A stretch of 64,000 bases of DNA from Dyadobacter sp. NIV53 (GCF_019711195.1 NZ_CP081299.1:4128001-4192000); one strand, 5' to 3'. Shown: positions 15,381 through 25,314, counted from the first letter of the stretch. Program-made: numbers and translations. The notes: generated from the sequence alone by a model not told the origin.

Positions 15381-18356
15381 ATGACCAATAAAAATGGAAT
15401 ATTAGGGCTGACCATTGTGCTCGCCCTTATCAGTGTCTATTACCTTTCTTTTACGTTCGTTTCGCGTAATATAATGGGTAAAGCAGAAACGTTTGCTACC
15501 GACTCACAGGGCAAAGTGAACCCTGCGAAAAAACAGTTATACATTGATTCACTATGGCGTGAAGACGTATATCTGGGACAAACTCTGCAGGAAGTAATGG
15601 AGCGTGAGTTGAGCCTTGGCCTTGATCTTCAGGGTGGTATGCACGTTGTACTGGAAGTATCTCCGGTTGATATCTTAAAAGGTATGGCTGGTGGAAACGC
15701 CCGCAGTGCTGCGTTTCAGAAAGCTTTGGCAAAAGCAGGCGAAGATAAAAAAGCAAGCAACAGTTCATTTGTCAATCTGTTTGTAAGTGCTTTTAAAGAA
15801 GCTGCGCCGAATACCAGTCTTGCAAGCGTTTTTTCAAACAGTGGAAACCGTGGCAAGATCAACAGCAATTCTTCTGACAATGACGTGAAGAAAATGCTTA
15901 ACACGGAAATTAACGGATCTATCGAAAGAGCATTTCAGATTACACAGGCACGTATTGACAAGTTTGGTGTAACTAACCCTAATATTCAGCGCTTGCCTGG
16001 TAAAAACCAGATTTTGGTAGAACTTCCTGGTGTTGATAACCCGGAGCGTGTACGCCGCTTATTATCCGGTGCTGCAAAACTTGAATTTTCGGAAGTATAT
16101 CTTACCAACGAACTGGCATCAGGTCTTGACCAGTTGGGTAAATACCTTACAAGAGAAGATGCAGCTCAAAAAGCGACTGCCAAACCTGTTGCAGCTGCGG
16201 CAGATACTACGAAAAAAACAGGCTTAGGTGGACTAGCCGCTCAGCTTGAAGAAAAAGGAGCAGATTCTACTAAAACAGACTCATCGGCCTTGGCAGCACA
16301 AAGTGCAGCATTAACAAGTCTTTTTGTTCCTATGCCACAAGGATTAGGCGTTTATCTGAAAGATACGGCCCGTGCAAGTGCAATTCTGAACCGTCCGGAA
16401 GTAAAATCTTTTTTCCCTGCTGACCTTGTGTTCATGTGGGACCGTAAAGGAACAGCTGATGTTAAAAACCAGTTGATCCTGCCTTTGTATTTTATTAAAA
16501 AGGCAAATGGGCAGGCTGCAATGGAAGGTGATGTGATTGTAGATGCTACACATGATTATGATGACCGTGGCCGTCCGGAAGTAACCATGCGTATGAACGG
16601 AGAAGGGGCGCGTAAATGGCGTACACTGACTGCGAGAAGTATTGGCCGGCCGGTTGCAATTATTATTGATAACCTGGTTTATACCGCTCCGACTGTACAG
16701 GGCGAAATACCAAACGGTAACTCAAGCATTACAGGTAATTTTACAGTAGAAGAAACGAAGGATATGTCTAACGTTTTGAAAGCGGGTAAATTACCGGCTC
16801 CTACTCATATAGTGGAAGAAGCAGTAGTAGGTTCAACACTGGGTGCTGAAGCAATTCGTGACGGAGTAGTATCTTCTATGATTGGTCTGGTAATCGTTTT
16901 GGTGTTTATGTTTGCTTATTATAGCAAAGCAGGATGGATTGCTGACGTTGCTTTATTAATCAACCTGTTTTTCCTGATGGGAATTATGGCTTCTCTGGGA
17001 GCGGTTCTTACGCTTTCGGGTATTGCAGGTATCGTGTTGACGATCGGTATGGCGGTGGATGCGAACGTATTGATTTATGAAGGTATAAAAGTTGAAATAG
17101 AGGCAGGAAAGGCTTTCCGCCAAGCAGTAACGGATGGTTTTAAACACTCACTGACAGCAATTATTGACTCCAACGTAACTACACTTCTGACTGGTATTAT
17201 TCTGTATACTTTTGGGACCGGTTTGGTGAAGGGTTTCGCAACAACACTTATTATTGGTTTAATTACTTCGTTGTTCTCCGCTATTTTCATCACACGCTTG
17301 CTTCTTGAAGCTCAGATTAAGAAAGGAAAAACATTCACTTTTTATTCTGCACTGACCAAAAACTGGTTTAAAGATAATTCCTTCGATTTCGTATCGCAGC
17401 GCCGTACTTTTTACATCGTTTCTACCATTATTATGGTGATCGGGGTAGGGTCGTTCATCTTTAAAGGATTTGGACTGGGTATTGACTTCAAAGGTGGACG
17501 TTCTTATGTAGTGCGTTTTGACAAAGATGTTGAAACGGACGATCTCCGCGCTGCAATGAAAACGGTTCTTGGATCAAGTCCTGAAATCAAGACTTACGGG
17601 GGAGCTGATCAGGTTAAAATTACAACTGATTACCTGATTGAAGATACCAAGCCTGATGCCGATCTGAAAGCAGATACAAAAATAATGGAAGGAGTTGCCA
17701 GGCTTACCGGCAATCCTGGTAAAATCGTAAGTTCTTCAAAAGTAGGTCCTACTATTGCCTACGATACGATGATATCGGCGGTTTATGCCATTATCCTTGC
17801 GTTGGTAGCCAACTTTGCGTATATATTTATACGTTTCAAACGCCTGGCATTCAGTTATGGTGCAGTTGTTTCACTGGGCCATGACGTAATTATTATCCTT
17901 GCTATCTATTCTTTATTCAATGGCTGGATCCCTTACATTTCTCTTGACATTGACCAGGCGTTCATTGGTGCGATTCTTACCATGATCGGTTATTCTATGA
18001 ATGATACTGTTGTAATTTATGACCGTATCCGTGATTACCTGGCAGATGATAAAGCAAGGAATGAAAGCCTTCCTACTGTAATCAACAATGCTTTGAACAG
18101 TACATTAAGCCGTACTGCTGTAACTGGTATTTCAGTTATGCTGGTACTACTTGTACTGATCATTTTTGGTGGAGAAGTGCTTCGCGGGTTTACATTCTGT
18201 ATGTTGCTTGGTGTAATTGTTGGTACTTATTCTTCACTTTTCGTTGCCGCACCGATCGTAGTTGATTTATTGCAGCGCGAAAAGAGAAAACAGCCGGTTG
18301 CGGTAGTTACAGACACTACTTCACCTTCTGCCCTGAGTAAGAAGATTAAAGCGTAA
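15381..18356 (+). CDS. secDF: Protein translocase subunit SecDF (fused)
   Basis: A 991-residue RND-type inner-membrane protein that uses the proton gradient to pull secreted proteins off the SecYEG channel. The SecD half has an N-terminal helix, LSLGLDLQGGMHVVLEVSP in the first periplasmic domain, RPVAIIIDNLVYTAP, and a six-helix membrane block (GIAGIVLTIGMAVDANVLIYEGI). The SecF half begins near residue 690 with GLGIDFKGGRSYVVRF and has a second block with AILTMIGYSMNDTVVIYDRIRD. The fusion of D and F is usual in Bacteroidota. The long periplasmic insert contains an Ala/Lys/Thr-rich, low-complexity stretch near 270-310. A strong terminator follows. Confidence 0.97.
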   Translation: MTNKNGILGLTIVLALISVYYLSFTFVSRNIMGKAETFATDSQGKVNPAKKQLYIDSLWREDVYLGQTLQEVMERELSLGLDLQGGMHVVLEVSPVDILKGMAGGNARSAAFQKALAKAGEDKKASNSSFVNLFVSAFKEAAPNTSLASVFSNSGNRGKINSNSSDNDVKKMLNTEINGSIERAFQITQARIDKFGVTNPNIQRLPGKNQILVELPGVDNPERVRRLLSGAAKLEFSEVYLTNELASGLDQLGKYLTREDAAQKATAKPVAAAADTTKKTGLGGLAAQLEEKGADSTKTDSSALAAQSAALTSLFVPMPQGLGVYLKDTARASAILNRPEVKSFFPADLVFMWDRKGTADVKNQLILPLYFIKKANGQAAMEGDVIVDATHDYDDRGRPEVTMRMNGEGARKWRTLTARSIGRPVAIIIDNLVYTAPTVQGEIPNGNSSITGNFTVEETKDMSNVLKAGKLPAPTHIVEEAVVGSTLGAEAIRDGVVSSMIGLVIVLVFMFAYYSKAGWIADVALLINLFFLMGIMASLGAVLTLSGIAGIVLTIGMAVDANVLIYEGIKVEIEAGKAFRQAVTDGFKHSLTAIIDSNVTTLLTGIILYTFGTGLVKGFATTLIIGLITSLFSAIFITRLLLEAQIKKGKTFTFYSALTKNWFKDNSFDFVSQRRTFYIVSTIIMVIGVGSFIFKGFGLGIDFKGGRSYVVRFDKDVETDDLRAAMKTVLGSSPEIKTYGGADQVKITTDYLIEDTKPDADLKADTKIMEGVARLTGNPGKIVSSSKVGPTIAYDTMISAVYAIILALVANFAYIFIRFKRLAFSYGAVVSLGHDVIIILAIYSLFNGWIPYISLDIDQAFIGAILTMIGYSMNDTVVIYDRIRDYLADDKARNESLPTVINNALNSTLSRTAVTGISVMLVLLVLIIFGGEVLRGFTFCMLLGVIVGTYSSLFVAAPIVVDLLQREKRKQPVAVVTDTTSPSALSKKIKA

Positions 18357-18370
18357 TATTTTAAAGGATA

Positions 18371-18403
18371 AAAAGGGGAAAGTGCTTTACTTTCCCCTTT
18401 TTT
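18371..18403 (+). terminator. Terminator after secDF
   Basis: AAAAGGGGAAAGT pairs exactly with ACTTTCCCCTTTT around a five-base loop, followed by T's. Confidence 0.93.
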
Positions 18404-18484
18404 ATTCTGCGATCTCGTATACTTAACAAATTTTATTTTAGTTTTAGGGAATAATGATAAAACAAATACAATAAAAGACTCTCT

Positions 18485-20137
18485 ATGGCAAATCAACTTT
18501 GGGTTAAAAAACCATTATCTAAACTTTTACAGGAGTCCTCCGGAGAAGGTAATCAGTTAAAACGAACGCTTGGGCCGGCAAGCCTTATGGCACTGGGAAT
18601 TGGAGCTATTATTGGAGCAGGTTTATTTTCGATAACAGGTGGCGCTGCCGCTAACCAGGCAGGCCCGGCCATTACTATTTCATTCATCGTTGCTGCTTTG
18701 GGTTGTGCTTTTGCGGGTTTATGCTATGCTGAATTTGCTTCAATGATACCGGTAGCAGGAAGTGCCTATACCTATTCTTATGCAACAATGGGAGAGTTTG
18801 TTGCCTGGATCATAGGTTGGGATTTAGTTTTAGAATACGCAGTTGGTGCTGCCACTGTTAGTATTAGCTGGAGCCGGTATTTAGTCAAGTTTTGTGAAGG
18901 ATTTGATGTTCATTTACCAACAGCCTTAACAGTAGGTCCCTGGGACGGAGGTTATGTTAATCTTCCGGCAGTATTCATTGTAATACTTATGAGCTTGTTA
19001 TTGATGAAAGGCACAGAGGAAAGTGCTAAAGTAAATGCCGTTATTGTAGGAGTTAAAGTAACAGTAGTACTTATCTTTATTTTTCTGGGCTGGCAATATA
19101 TTGACAGCAGCAACTATATTCCTTATATCCCTGATAACACAGGAACCTTTGGAGAATACGGGTTTAGTGGGATTGTGCGTGCGGCGGCAATTGTATTCTT
19201 TGCTTACATAGGCTTTGATGCAGTGAGTACGGCCGCTCAGGAAGCTAAAAATCCTAAAAAGGACATGCCTATTGGTATTCTTGGTTCATTGATAATCTGC
19301 ACAATACTTTACATACTGTTTGCACATGTAATGACCGGAGTAACTAATTATACTTCCTTCAAAGGTCAGGACGGGATTGCACCGGTTGCTGTTGCAATTG
19401 AACATATGGGAACAACAGACGCTTCTGGTGCTCTTCATCCGGATTATCCATGGTTGAACCGTGCTATTATTGTAGCTATCTTGGGTGGGTATGCATCTGT
19501 GATCCTGGTAATGTTGCTGGGCCAGAGCAGGGTATTTTTTAGTATGAGTAAAGACGGTTTACTTCCAAAAATATTCTCAAGTGTTCATCCAAAATTCCAG
19601 ACACCGGTAAGAAGCAATTTCATGTTCATGCTGTTTGTGAGCTTGTTCTCAGCATTTGTTCCTGCCCGCGTTGTAGGGGAAATGACCAGTATCGGTACAT
19701 TATTCGCTTTTATCCTGGTATGTATAGGTATCATTGTGATGAGAAAACAAATGCCTGAAGTTCCCCGTGCCTTCAAAACTCCATGGGTACCATTTATCCC
19801 GATTTTAGGAGTAGGTACATGTTTTTTCATGATGGCATTTTTACCTCTTGATACCTGGATAAGATTATTTGTCTGGATGATTTTGGGGTTAGACGTTTAT
19901 TTGTGGTACGGAATTAAAAACAGCTTTTTATCTGATGGAAAATCCTCTTCGATATACAACGGCCGCAAGGTAGCGGGCTGGACAGGAATTGTTCTTTCAA
20001 TTGTTCTTGGAGCGATCGCCATTATACATCATTCCTTGACGGAAGGTGAAGTTGGTTTGTTTTACTTCTCTATCATTTTCTCTGTTGCTCACGTTGTAAT
20101 TTATGGGATAGCACAGTTTAAAAAGGAAAGTATTTAA
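18485..20137 (+). CDS. APC-family amino acid permease (cationic amino acid transporter type)
   Basis: A 550-residue inner-membrane transporter with about 12-14 helices. The first helix block reads LGPASLMALGIGAIIGAGLFSITG, the broken helix 1 of APC transporters whose glycines bind the amino acid backbone. GLCYAEFASMIPVAGSAYTYSYATMGEFVAWIIGWDLVLEYAVG (helices 2-3) is the CAT/YfnA-type signature, and FFAYIGFDAVSTAAQEAKNPKKDMP lies in helix 6-loop 7. Substrate is probably a neutral or cationic amino acid taken up with protons, by family only. It has a terminator on both sides and so forms a single-gene unit. Confidence 0.93.
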   Translation: MANQLWVKKPLSKLLQESSGEGNQLKRTLGPASLMALGIGAIIGAGLFSITGGAAANQAGPAITISFIVAALGCAFAGLCYAEFASMIPVAGSAYTYSYATMGEFVAWIIGWDLVLEYAVGAATVSISWSRYLVKFCEGFDVHLPTALTVGPWDGGYVNLPAVFIVILMSLLLMKGTEESAKVNAVIVGVKVTVVLIFIFLGWQYIDSSNYIPYIPDNTGTFGEYGFSGIVRAAAIVFFAYIGFDAVSTAAQEAKNPKKDMPIGILGSLIICTILYILFAHVMTGVTNYTSFKGQDGIAPVAVAIEHMGTTDASGALHPDYPWLNRAIIVAILGGYASVILVMLLGQSRVFFSMSKDGLLPKIFSSVHPKFQTPVRSNFMFMLFVSLFSAFVPARVVGEMTSIGTLFAFILVCIGIIVMRKQMPEVPRAFKTPWVPFIPILGVGTCFFMMAFLPLDTWIRLFVWMILGLDVYLWYGIKNSFLSDGKSSSIYNGRKVAGWTGIVLSIVLGAIAIIHHSLTEGEVGLFYFSIIFSVAHVVIYGIAQFKKESI

Positions 20138-20154
20138 AGAGACGGTAACTTATA

Positions 20155-20196
20155 AAAAGCAAAAAAACTTCCCAGCCAGGAAGTTTTTTTGCTTTT
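20155..20196. terminator. Bidirectional terminator between the permease and lhgO
   Basis: AAAAGCAAAAAAACTTCC pairs perfectly with GGAAGTTTTTTTGCTTTT around a six-base loop. It serves the converging ends at 20137 and 20243. Confidence 0.93.
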
Positions 20197-20242
20197 ACAG
20201 TTTGAAAGCCAATTGCCGAAAGCCAACAGCCAGTAGCTTAAA

Positions 20243-21442
20243 TCAAATTCTTGCCAATACTCTTTCTGAAACTGTTTGCCCGATAGAGAGCGAAGAAGTA
20301 GCAGCAGGTGAAGGTGCATTGCAAATGTTGATCGCTCCTTTGTTTTCTATAATTGAAAAATCATCAAGCAAGCCTCCGTCATAGTCGCAAGCCTGAGCAC
20401 GTACTCCGGCACCACCAGAAACCAGATCTTCACTTTGTATTTCAGGGATCAGTTCCTGTAAAGCTTTGGTAAAAGCTGCTTTCGAAAATGAACGGTAATA
20501 TTCCCCCATTCCGGTTTTCCAGTATTTGGCGGCAACCTTCCTGAAACCCGGCCAGGCAAGAGCCTCAAATAATTCAGGGAAATTGATGTCTGTTTTTTTA
20601 TAACCTTCACGCTGAAATGCAAATACAGCATTAGGCCCTGCTTCTACACCACCTTCTATCATGCGTGTAAAATGAACGCCAAGAAATGGGAAATTAGGGT
20701 CAGGAACGGGGTAAATGAGATTTTTTACCAGATGATGTTTCTCCGGACGAATTTTATAATATTCTCCGCGAAAAGGAATAATACGGACTTTGATATTTTC
20801 CGGCTGTGTAAGCTGAGCGACTTTATCAGAATATAACCCGGCACAATTCACAATCAGGCGTGTTTCAAATATTTTACCACTTGCGGAAACTACCTCGGAA
20901 TGTGTATTCCGGTTTTTAATATCAATTACTTTTTCGCCAAACCGTATCTCACCATCCAGTTTTTGAATGCACTCTGCATATTTTTCGGATACCGCTTTGT
21001 AATCAATAATACCCGTATATGGTACCCAGATTCCTTCAAGCCCTTTTACGTGCGGCTCAATTTCGCGAAGTTCCCCGCCAGAGATCATTCTGTTCTTTAC
21101 CAGGCCATTTTGCATTCCTCGCTCATAAAGATTGCGGAGTAATGGCTTTTGCTCTTCATTGGTTGCAACCACTACTTTACCGCATAAATCGTACGGAACA
21201 TTTTCACGATCGCAAAAATCAAGCAGCATCTGATAACCACGGATACAATTTGTTGCTTTCAGGCTACCCGGCTTGTAATACAGCCCCGAATGAATAACGC
21301 CGCTATTATGCCCAGTCTGGTGTTTTGCTACTTCATTTTCCTTTTCAAGCAGCAGAAGTTTTAAGGAAGGCCTTTCTTCTTTGATACGGAGAGCTGTGGC
21401 CAGGCCTACAATTCCGCCGCCGATGATTATGATATCGTACAT
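20243..21442 (-). CDS. lhgO: L-2-hydroxyglutarate oxidase
   Basis: A 399-residue FAD enzyme that oxidises L-2-hydroxyglutarate to 2-oxoglutarate. The Rossmann dinucleotide motif is IIIIGGGIVGLATA at the N terminus, followed by the LhgO hallmark KHQTGHNSGVIHSGLYYKPGSLKA. Later blocks include YTGIIDYKAVSEKYA, NCAGLYSDKVAQL, IPFRGEYY and the C-terminal GGAGVRAQACDYDGGLLDDF. It is 27 bp downstream of anmK on the same strand, so the two are probably co-transcribed, though no metabolic link is obvious. Confidence 0.95.
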   Translation of the reverse strand: MYDIIIIGGGIVGLATALRIKEERPSLKLLLLEKENEVAKHQTGHNSGVIHSGLYYKPGSLKATNCIRGYQMLLDFCDRENVPYDLCGKVVVATNEEQKPLLRNLYERGMQNGLVKNRMISGGELREIEPHVKGLEGIWVPYTGIIDYKAVSEKYAECIQKLDGEIRFGEKVIDIKNRNTHSEVVSASGKIFETRLIVNCAGLYSDKVAQLTQPENIKVRIIPFRGEYYKIRPEKHHLVKNLIYPVPDPNFPFLGVHFTRMIEGGVEAGPNAVFAFQREGYKKTDINFPELFEALAWPGFRKVAAKYWKTGMGEYYRSFSKAAFTKALQELIPEIQSEDLVSGGAGVRAQACDYDGGLLDDFSIIENKGAINICNAPSPAATSSLSIGQTVSERVLARI

Positions 21443-21469
21443 GGGTTCAAGTATTTTAAAAGAGGATCC

Positions 21470-22666
21470 TTACCCCGGAAAAGAAACCTTTCCCATAGAA
21501 ACGCCCGGTACACCTTCTCTTTCACCAAAGGCCGAGGACGTTCCGGCTACGGTTTCATTTGCCAGTACAGCAAAAAGAACAGCTTCCTTGGCGTCTCCCG
21601 GTACACCGAGTTCGTCAATCAATTTTACCGAAGATGCAGAAAGCTGCTGACGGATAAATTCCATCAGCACCGAATTATGTGCGCCACCGCCACTCGCATA
21701 AATTGTATAAGATTCGTTCTGATCAATTGCGCGGCGAATTGCATCACAAATAGAATCAGCACTTAAGCGTGTTAACGTTGCAATGATATCCTGTCTGGAA
21801 ACAGAGGTCAGTCCGGATTTATGAATGGCGTCTTCCACATAGTCAAAATTGAAAACTTCCGGACCGGTAGTTTTGGGAAAGGAGGCTGCAAAAAATGGAA
21901 GAGATTTTAAAGCATCTAACAATTTTAGGTTCACAGCGCCTTTCGAAGCGATTTCTCCATTTTCATCATAAGGTTTTTTGAAAAAACGCCGTGTGTATGC
22001 GTCAATCAGCGTATTTCCAGGACCAGTGTCTGTTGTGAATATGGCGGATATATCTCCATTTCCAGGCAGAAATGTGAAATTTGCAATGCCACCCATGTTT
22101 AATAAAATCCTGTTTTCTCCAATTTTAGAAAACATAAAATGATCTCCGTATACAGCCAATGGTGCTCCCTCACCACCAGCGGCAATATGTTTTTGCCTGA
22201 AATCACTTATAGTAATAATGCCTGTTTTAACGGCAATATGGTCTCCGTCTCCTATCTGAAGCGTTGAATTTGAAAATTTGCTCAGTTTATGCTGTTTTTT
22301 AGGCGCATGAAATACGGTTTGCCCGTGACTCGCAATTAGATCGATATTTTCGGGAAGTATATTCCATTCTTCCAAACAATCAAGAATCATTCTGCCGTGC
22401 TCATTTCCAATATAAGGATTCAGTACACAGAGTTGCTGGAAGTCAATTTGCTGCTTTGCAAAGATTTTTCGGATTTCTTCACGAAAATCATCTTTGTAAG
22501 GAACTGTTACAAAATGTTCTAATTTTAAAACTGTTTTTACGCCGCTGCCTTCAATATTACAAAGTGCTATGTCAAGTCCGTCCAGTGATGTTCCTGACAT
22601 CAGTCCAATAATTCGTCTTGTCCTTTGGTCAGAGATTTGACTTAGTCGTTCGATATACTTTTTCAT
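21470..22666 (-). CDS. anmK: Anhydro-N-acetylmuramic acid kinase
   Basis: A 398-residue ASKHA-fold kinase that opens the 1,6-anhydro ring of anhMurNAc and phosphorylates it during murein recycling. The N-terminal RRIIGLMSGTSLDGLDIALC is the defining ATP-site block. ASHGQTVFHAP, ILLNMGGIANFTFLPG, FTTDTGPGNTLIDAYTRRFF and IYASGGGAHNSVLM are also present and in family order. A few extra N-terminal residues (MKKYIERLSQISDQ) precede the core, which is common in Bacteroidota. A terminator at 22699-22729 separates it from the preceding operon. Confidence 0.95.
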   Translation of the reverse strand: MKKYIERLSQISDQRTRRIIGLMSGTSLDGLDIALCNIEGSGVKTVLKLEHFVTVPYKDDFREEIRKIFAKQQIDFQQLCVLNPYIGNEHGRMILDCLEEWNILPENIDLIASHGQTVFHAPKKQHKLSKFSNSTLQIGDGDHIAVKTGIITISDFRQKHIAAGGEGAPLAVYGDHFMFSKIGENRILLNMGGIANFTFLPGNGDISAIFTTDTGPGNTLIDAYTRRFFKKPYDENGEIASKGAVNLKLLDALKSLPFFAASFPKTTGPEVFNFDYVEDAIHKSGLTSVSRQDIIATLTRLSADSICDAIRRAIDQNESYTIYASGGGAHNSVLMEFIRQQLSASSVKLIDELGVPGDAKEAVLFAVLANETVAGTSSAFGEREGVPGVSMGKVSFPG

Positions 22667-22698
22667 GGGCTTTTAAATTCAGGTTTACTGCTGATATT

Positions 22699-22729
22699 AA
22701 AAAAGTAGCCTGGAATGAACACAGGCTAC
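22699..22729 (-). terminator. Terminator after the purD-ricT operon
   Basis: GTAGCCTG (22705-22712) pairs with CAGGCTAC (22722-22729). On the minus strand the stem is followed by a run of six T's. Confidence 0.88.
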
Positions 22730-22764
22730 CATTTTAAAGATATCAGTTCTTATAATTTTTTTAA

Positions 22765-23046
22765 TTATTGCGGAGAAGTAGAAGGTGCCTGCGGATTTGC
22801 TACGCGGTTTTTTCCTGACTTCTTCTTCTTTTTCTTCTTCTTTTGTTCGTCACTGTATTTACGGTCCAGGTTTTCAAGATCGCTGTTCAGTCGTTGCGGA
22901 ACTTTGTCCAGGCTTCTGTCAACTTCGGGCGTAAGTATTTCAAGAGATTCCGGAATCACATTGTTTTTATTCAATTCAATGATCTCTAGTACTTTGGTAA
23001 TCGCTACCGGATACCAGTTTGTATCTTTTTCAAAACCAAACCACAT
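22765..23046 (-). CDS. Hypothetical Lys-rich small protein downstream of ricT
   Basis: A 93-residue protein I do not recognise. The N-terminal half is ordered-looking (MWFGFEKDTNWYPVAITKVL and an acidic helix), the middle is charged, and the C-terminal third is a run of eight lysines followed by a Ser/Pro/Gln tail. It starts 7 bp after the ricT stop and shares its transcript with purD and ricT, ending at the terminator at 22699-22729. In many Bacteroidota the gene after this ricT type is the gliding lipoprotein gldH, but this protein has no lipoprotein signal and is far too short. The basic tail could bind nucleic acid; that is inference. Confidence 0.7.
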   Translation of the reverse strand: MWFGFEKDTNWYPVAITKVLEIIELNKNNVIPESLEILTPEVDRSLDKVPQRLNSDLENLDRKYSDEQKKKKKKKKSGKNRVANPQAPSTSPQ

Positions 23047-23053
23047 AATTTTT

Positions 23054-23950
23054 TTAAATATGTCGGTTTTCTGGAAGCGTAGCTGTTCCCTTCTTAGTTT
23101 TCAATGGTACGTCCACTGTTGGAATATCGCGCAAAGCATCGATATAAGTTTCCAATTCGTAGTTAAGGCAGCATTTCAGCCTTCCGCATTGTCCAGAAAG
23201 TTTCGCAGGATTTAAGGAAAGGTTCTGATACCTTGCAGCCGAAGTCGAAATGTTTTTGAAATCAGTCAGCCAGGTTGAACAACACAACTCCCTGCCACAA
23301 GAACCCAATCCGCCAAGACGGCTTGCTTCCTGCCGCAGGCTGATCTGCCGCATTTCAATACGGACCTTAAATTCCGAGGCAAGCTGTTTGATCAGCTCAC
23401 GAAAATCGACACGTTCTTCAGAAGAATAGTAAAAAGTAGTTTTGGTATTATCCGACTGAAATTCAACATCCGACAATTTCATATTCAGTTTCATCTCCCG
23501 GATAATTTCACGGGTCCGATACAGCGTGGGCATTTCGCGAGCCATTGCCTGAGTATGCTTGTCGAGGTCCTTTTCGTTGGCAACACGGTAAATCACATGC
23601 ACGTCATCGGTTACAGCAATATTTTTACGCTTCATCTGAAGACGTACCAGTTCACCCTGCAATGATACAGTGCCTATATGCTGCCCGGATGTCATTTCAC
23701 ATACAACGTAGTCGCCGGTGATAAATTCCAGTTGATTTATATTGCGGAAATATTCTTTTCTGCCTCCTTTAAACTTTACTTCAACAACATCAAAACGCTG
23801 ACTGGTAGGCACATCCATATGGCTCAACCAATCGAAGACATTCATTTTATTACATCCACCTGTACCACAGGTTCCATTACTTCCACATCCGGAGACAGCT
23901 GATGATCCACCAGTACTGCACCCGCCGGATGAACATGATCCACATCCCAT
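23054..23950 (-). CDS. ricT: PSP1-domain protein, RicT/YaaT family
   Basis: A 298-residue cytoplasmic protein. The PSP1 domain is recognised by VVEVKFKGGRKEYFRN at the start and by two cysteine blocks, SCGRELCCSTWL and QCGRLKCCLNYE, near the C terminus. The first 35 residues are very rich in Gly, Ser and Cys (six cysteines), in the style of other Bacteroidota RicT proteins. In Bacillus subtilis RicT is part of the Fe-S Ric complex that affects RNA maturation and competence/sporulation; whether the Bacteroidota protein shares that role is not known. It sits between purD (16 bp upstream) and a small basic protein (7 bp downstream). Confidence 0.88.
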   Translation of the reverse strand: MGCGSCSSGGCSTGGSSAVSGCGSNGTCGTGGCNKMNVFDWLSHMDVPTSQRFDVVEVKFKGGRKEYFRNINQLEFITGDYVVCEMTSGQHIGTVSLQGELVRLQMKRKNIAVTDDVHVIYRVANEKDLDKHTQAMAREMPTLYRTREIIREMKLNMKLSDVEFQSDNTKTTFYYSSEERVDFRELIKQLASEFKVRIEMRQISLRQEASRLGGLGSCGRELCCSTWLTDFKNISTSAARYQNLSLNPAKLSGQCGRLKCCLNYELETYIDALRDIPTVDVPLKTKKGTATLPENRHI

Positions 23951-23966
23951 AGCTTATTCCTCCTCA

Positions 23967-25256
23967 TCAATCGTTATAACGAATTAAATCCATACCGATA
24001 TCGTGTCGAAAATATTTACCGTCGTATTGTATTACCTGCGCAGCACGCTGGGATTTACGAACAGCATTTTCGAGAGAATTGGCAACACCTGTTAAAGCCA
24101 TTACCCTTCCTCCATTCGTCACAGTCTCAGCATTTCCATTAAAAGTAGTGCCTGCATGATATACATGCACGTCCTCAGTTTTATCACTTCCTGAAATTAC
24201 TTTTCCTTTTTCATATTCTCCCGGGTAACCGCCTGCTACCAAAACAGTAGTTACAGCCACCTGCGGAGAAATTTTCAGGTCAAAATCATTCAGGTTTCCT
24301 TTTGCAGTTGCAGCCATAAGCATAGCAAAGTCCGACTGGATACGTGGCAAAACCACTTCTGTTTCCGGATCTCCCATGCGTACGTTATATTCAATTACAA
24401 ATGGCTCACCTTTTATATTCATCAACCCGATAAATATAAATCCTACGTATTTAATTCCTTCGCTTTTCAGGCCGCGTAATGTAGGTTTTACAACCTTTTC
24501 CTCTACTTTTCGCAAGAAGTTTGCATCTGCAAAGATCACAGGCGACACAGCACCCATTCCACCTGTATTCAGGCCGGTATCATTTTCTCCGATCCGTTTG
24601 TAATCTTTGGCTTCCGGCAATATTTTGTAGTTTTCACCATCGCAAAGAACAAATACGGATAATTCAATTCCTTTCAAAAACTGCTCTACTACAACTTTGC
24701 TGCCAGCCGATCCAAATTTTCCATCAACAAGCATTTCTGTAAAAGCCTGTTCGGCATCTTTATGTTTTTCTGCAATAATTACTCCTTTACCAGCCGCAAG
24801 GCCATCAGCTTTCAATACAATCGGCAAAGGGAGTGTTTCAAGATATTCAAGTCCTATTGCCAGATCTTCAATTGTAAATGTTCTGGAAGATGCAGTTGGA
24901 ATTCCATGTTTTTGCATGAAATTTTTAGAATAGTCTTTACTTCCTTCCAGTTGTGCGCCAGCTTTATTCGGGCCTATTATTTTAATTTTAGAAAGGTCTG
25001 AACGCGATTCAATATAATCTACAATTCCATTTACCAGGGGTTCTTCCGGCCCAACGATAACGAGTTCAATATCATTTTTAATAATTGTTTCGGCTACTGC
25101 CTCAAAATCGTTATACGAAATAGGGATATTAGTGCCAACAGAAGCTGTTCCTGCATTTCCCGGAGCTATATATAAACGATCACAAAGTTGGCTTTGGGCA
25201 AGTTTCCAGGCAAAAGCGTGCTCTCTACCTCCCGAACCTAAAATAAGTATATTCAT
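23967..25256 (-). CDS. purD: Phosphoribosylamine-glycine ligase
   Basis: A 429-residue ATP-grasp enzyme, second step of purine synthesis. It begins MNILILGSGGREHAFAWKL, the standard PurD start, so the ATG at 25256 is chosen over one seven codons upstream. Other family blocks are APGNAGTA, VGPEEPLVNGIVD, LPLPIVLKADGLAAGKGVIIA, GMGAVSPV, YNVRMGDPETEVVLPRI and VLVAGGYPGEYEKG. It is the first gene of a unit with ricT and the Lys-rich small protein. No other pur genes are nearby. Confidence 0.96.
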   Translation of the reverse strand: MNILILGSGGREHAFAWKLAQSQLCDRLYIAPGNAGTASVGTNIPISYNDFEAVAETIIKNDIELVIVGPEEPLVNGIVDYIESRSDLSKIKIIGPNKAGAQLEGSKDYSKNFMQKHGIPTASSRTFTIEDLAIGLEYLETLPLPIVLKADGLAAGKGVIIAEKHKDAEQAFTEMLVDGKFGSAGSKVVVEQFLKGIELSVFVLCDGENYKILPEAKDYKRIGENDTGLNTGGMGAVSPVIFADANFLRKVEEKVVKPTLRGLKSEGIKYVGFIFIGLMNIKGEPFVIEYNVRMGDPETEVVLPRIQSDFAMLMAATAKGNLNDFDLKISPQVAVTTVLVAGGYPGEYEKGKVISGSDKTEDVHVYHAGTTFNGNAETVTNGGRVMALTGVANSLENAVRKSQRAAQVIQYDGKYFRHDIGMDLIRYND

Positions 25257-25314
25257 AACTTGGTTAAATTTTGTCAAATAGTGGTGTCTATCAGGGTTTA
25301 GAATTAAGACACGA

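Noticed and set aside
20449..21297. Open frames in other frames inside lhgO
   Set aside because: They lie inside a clearly conserved enzyme gene and lack any family pattern.
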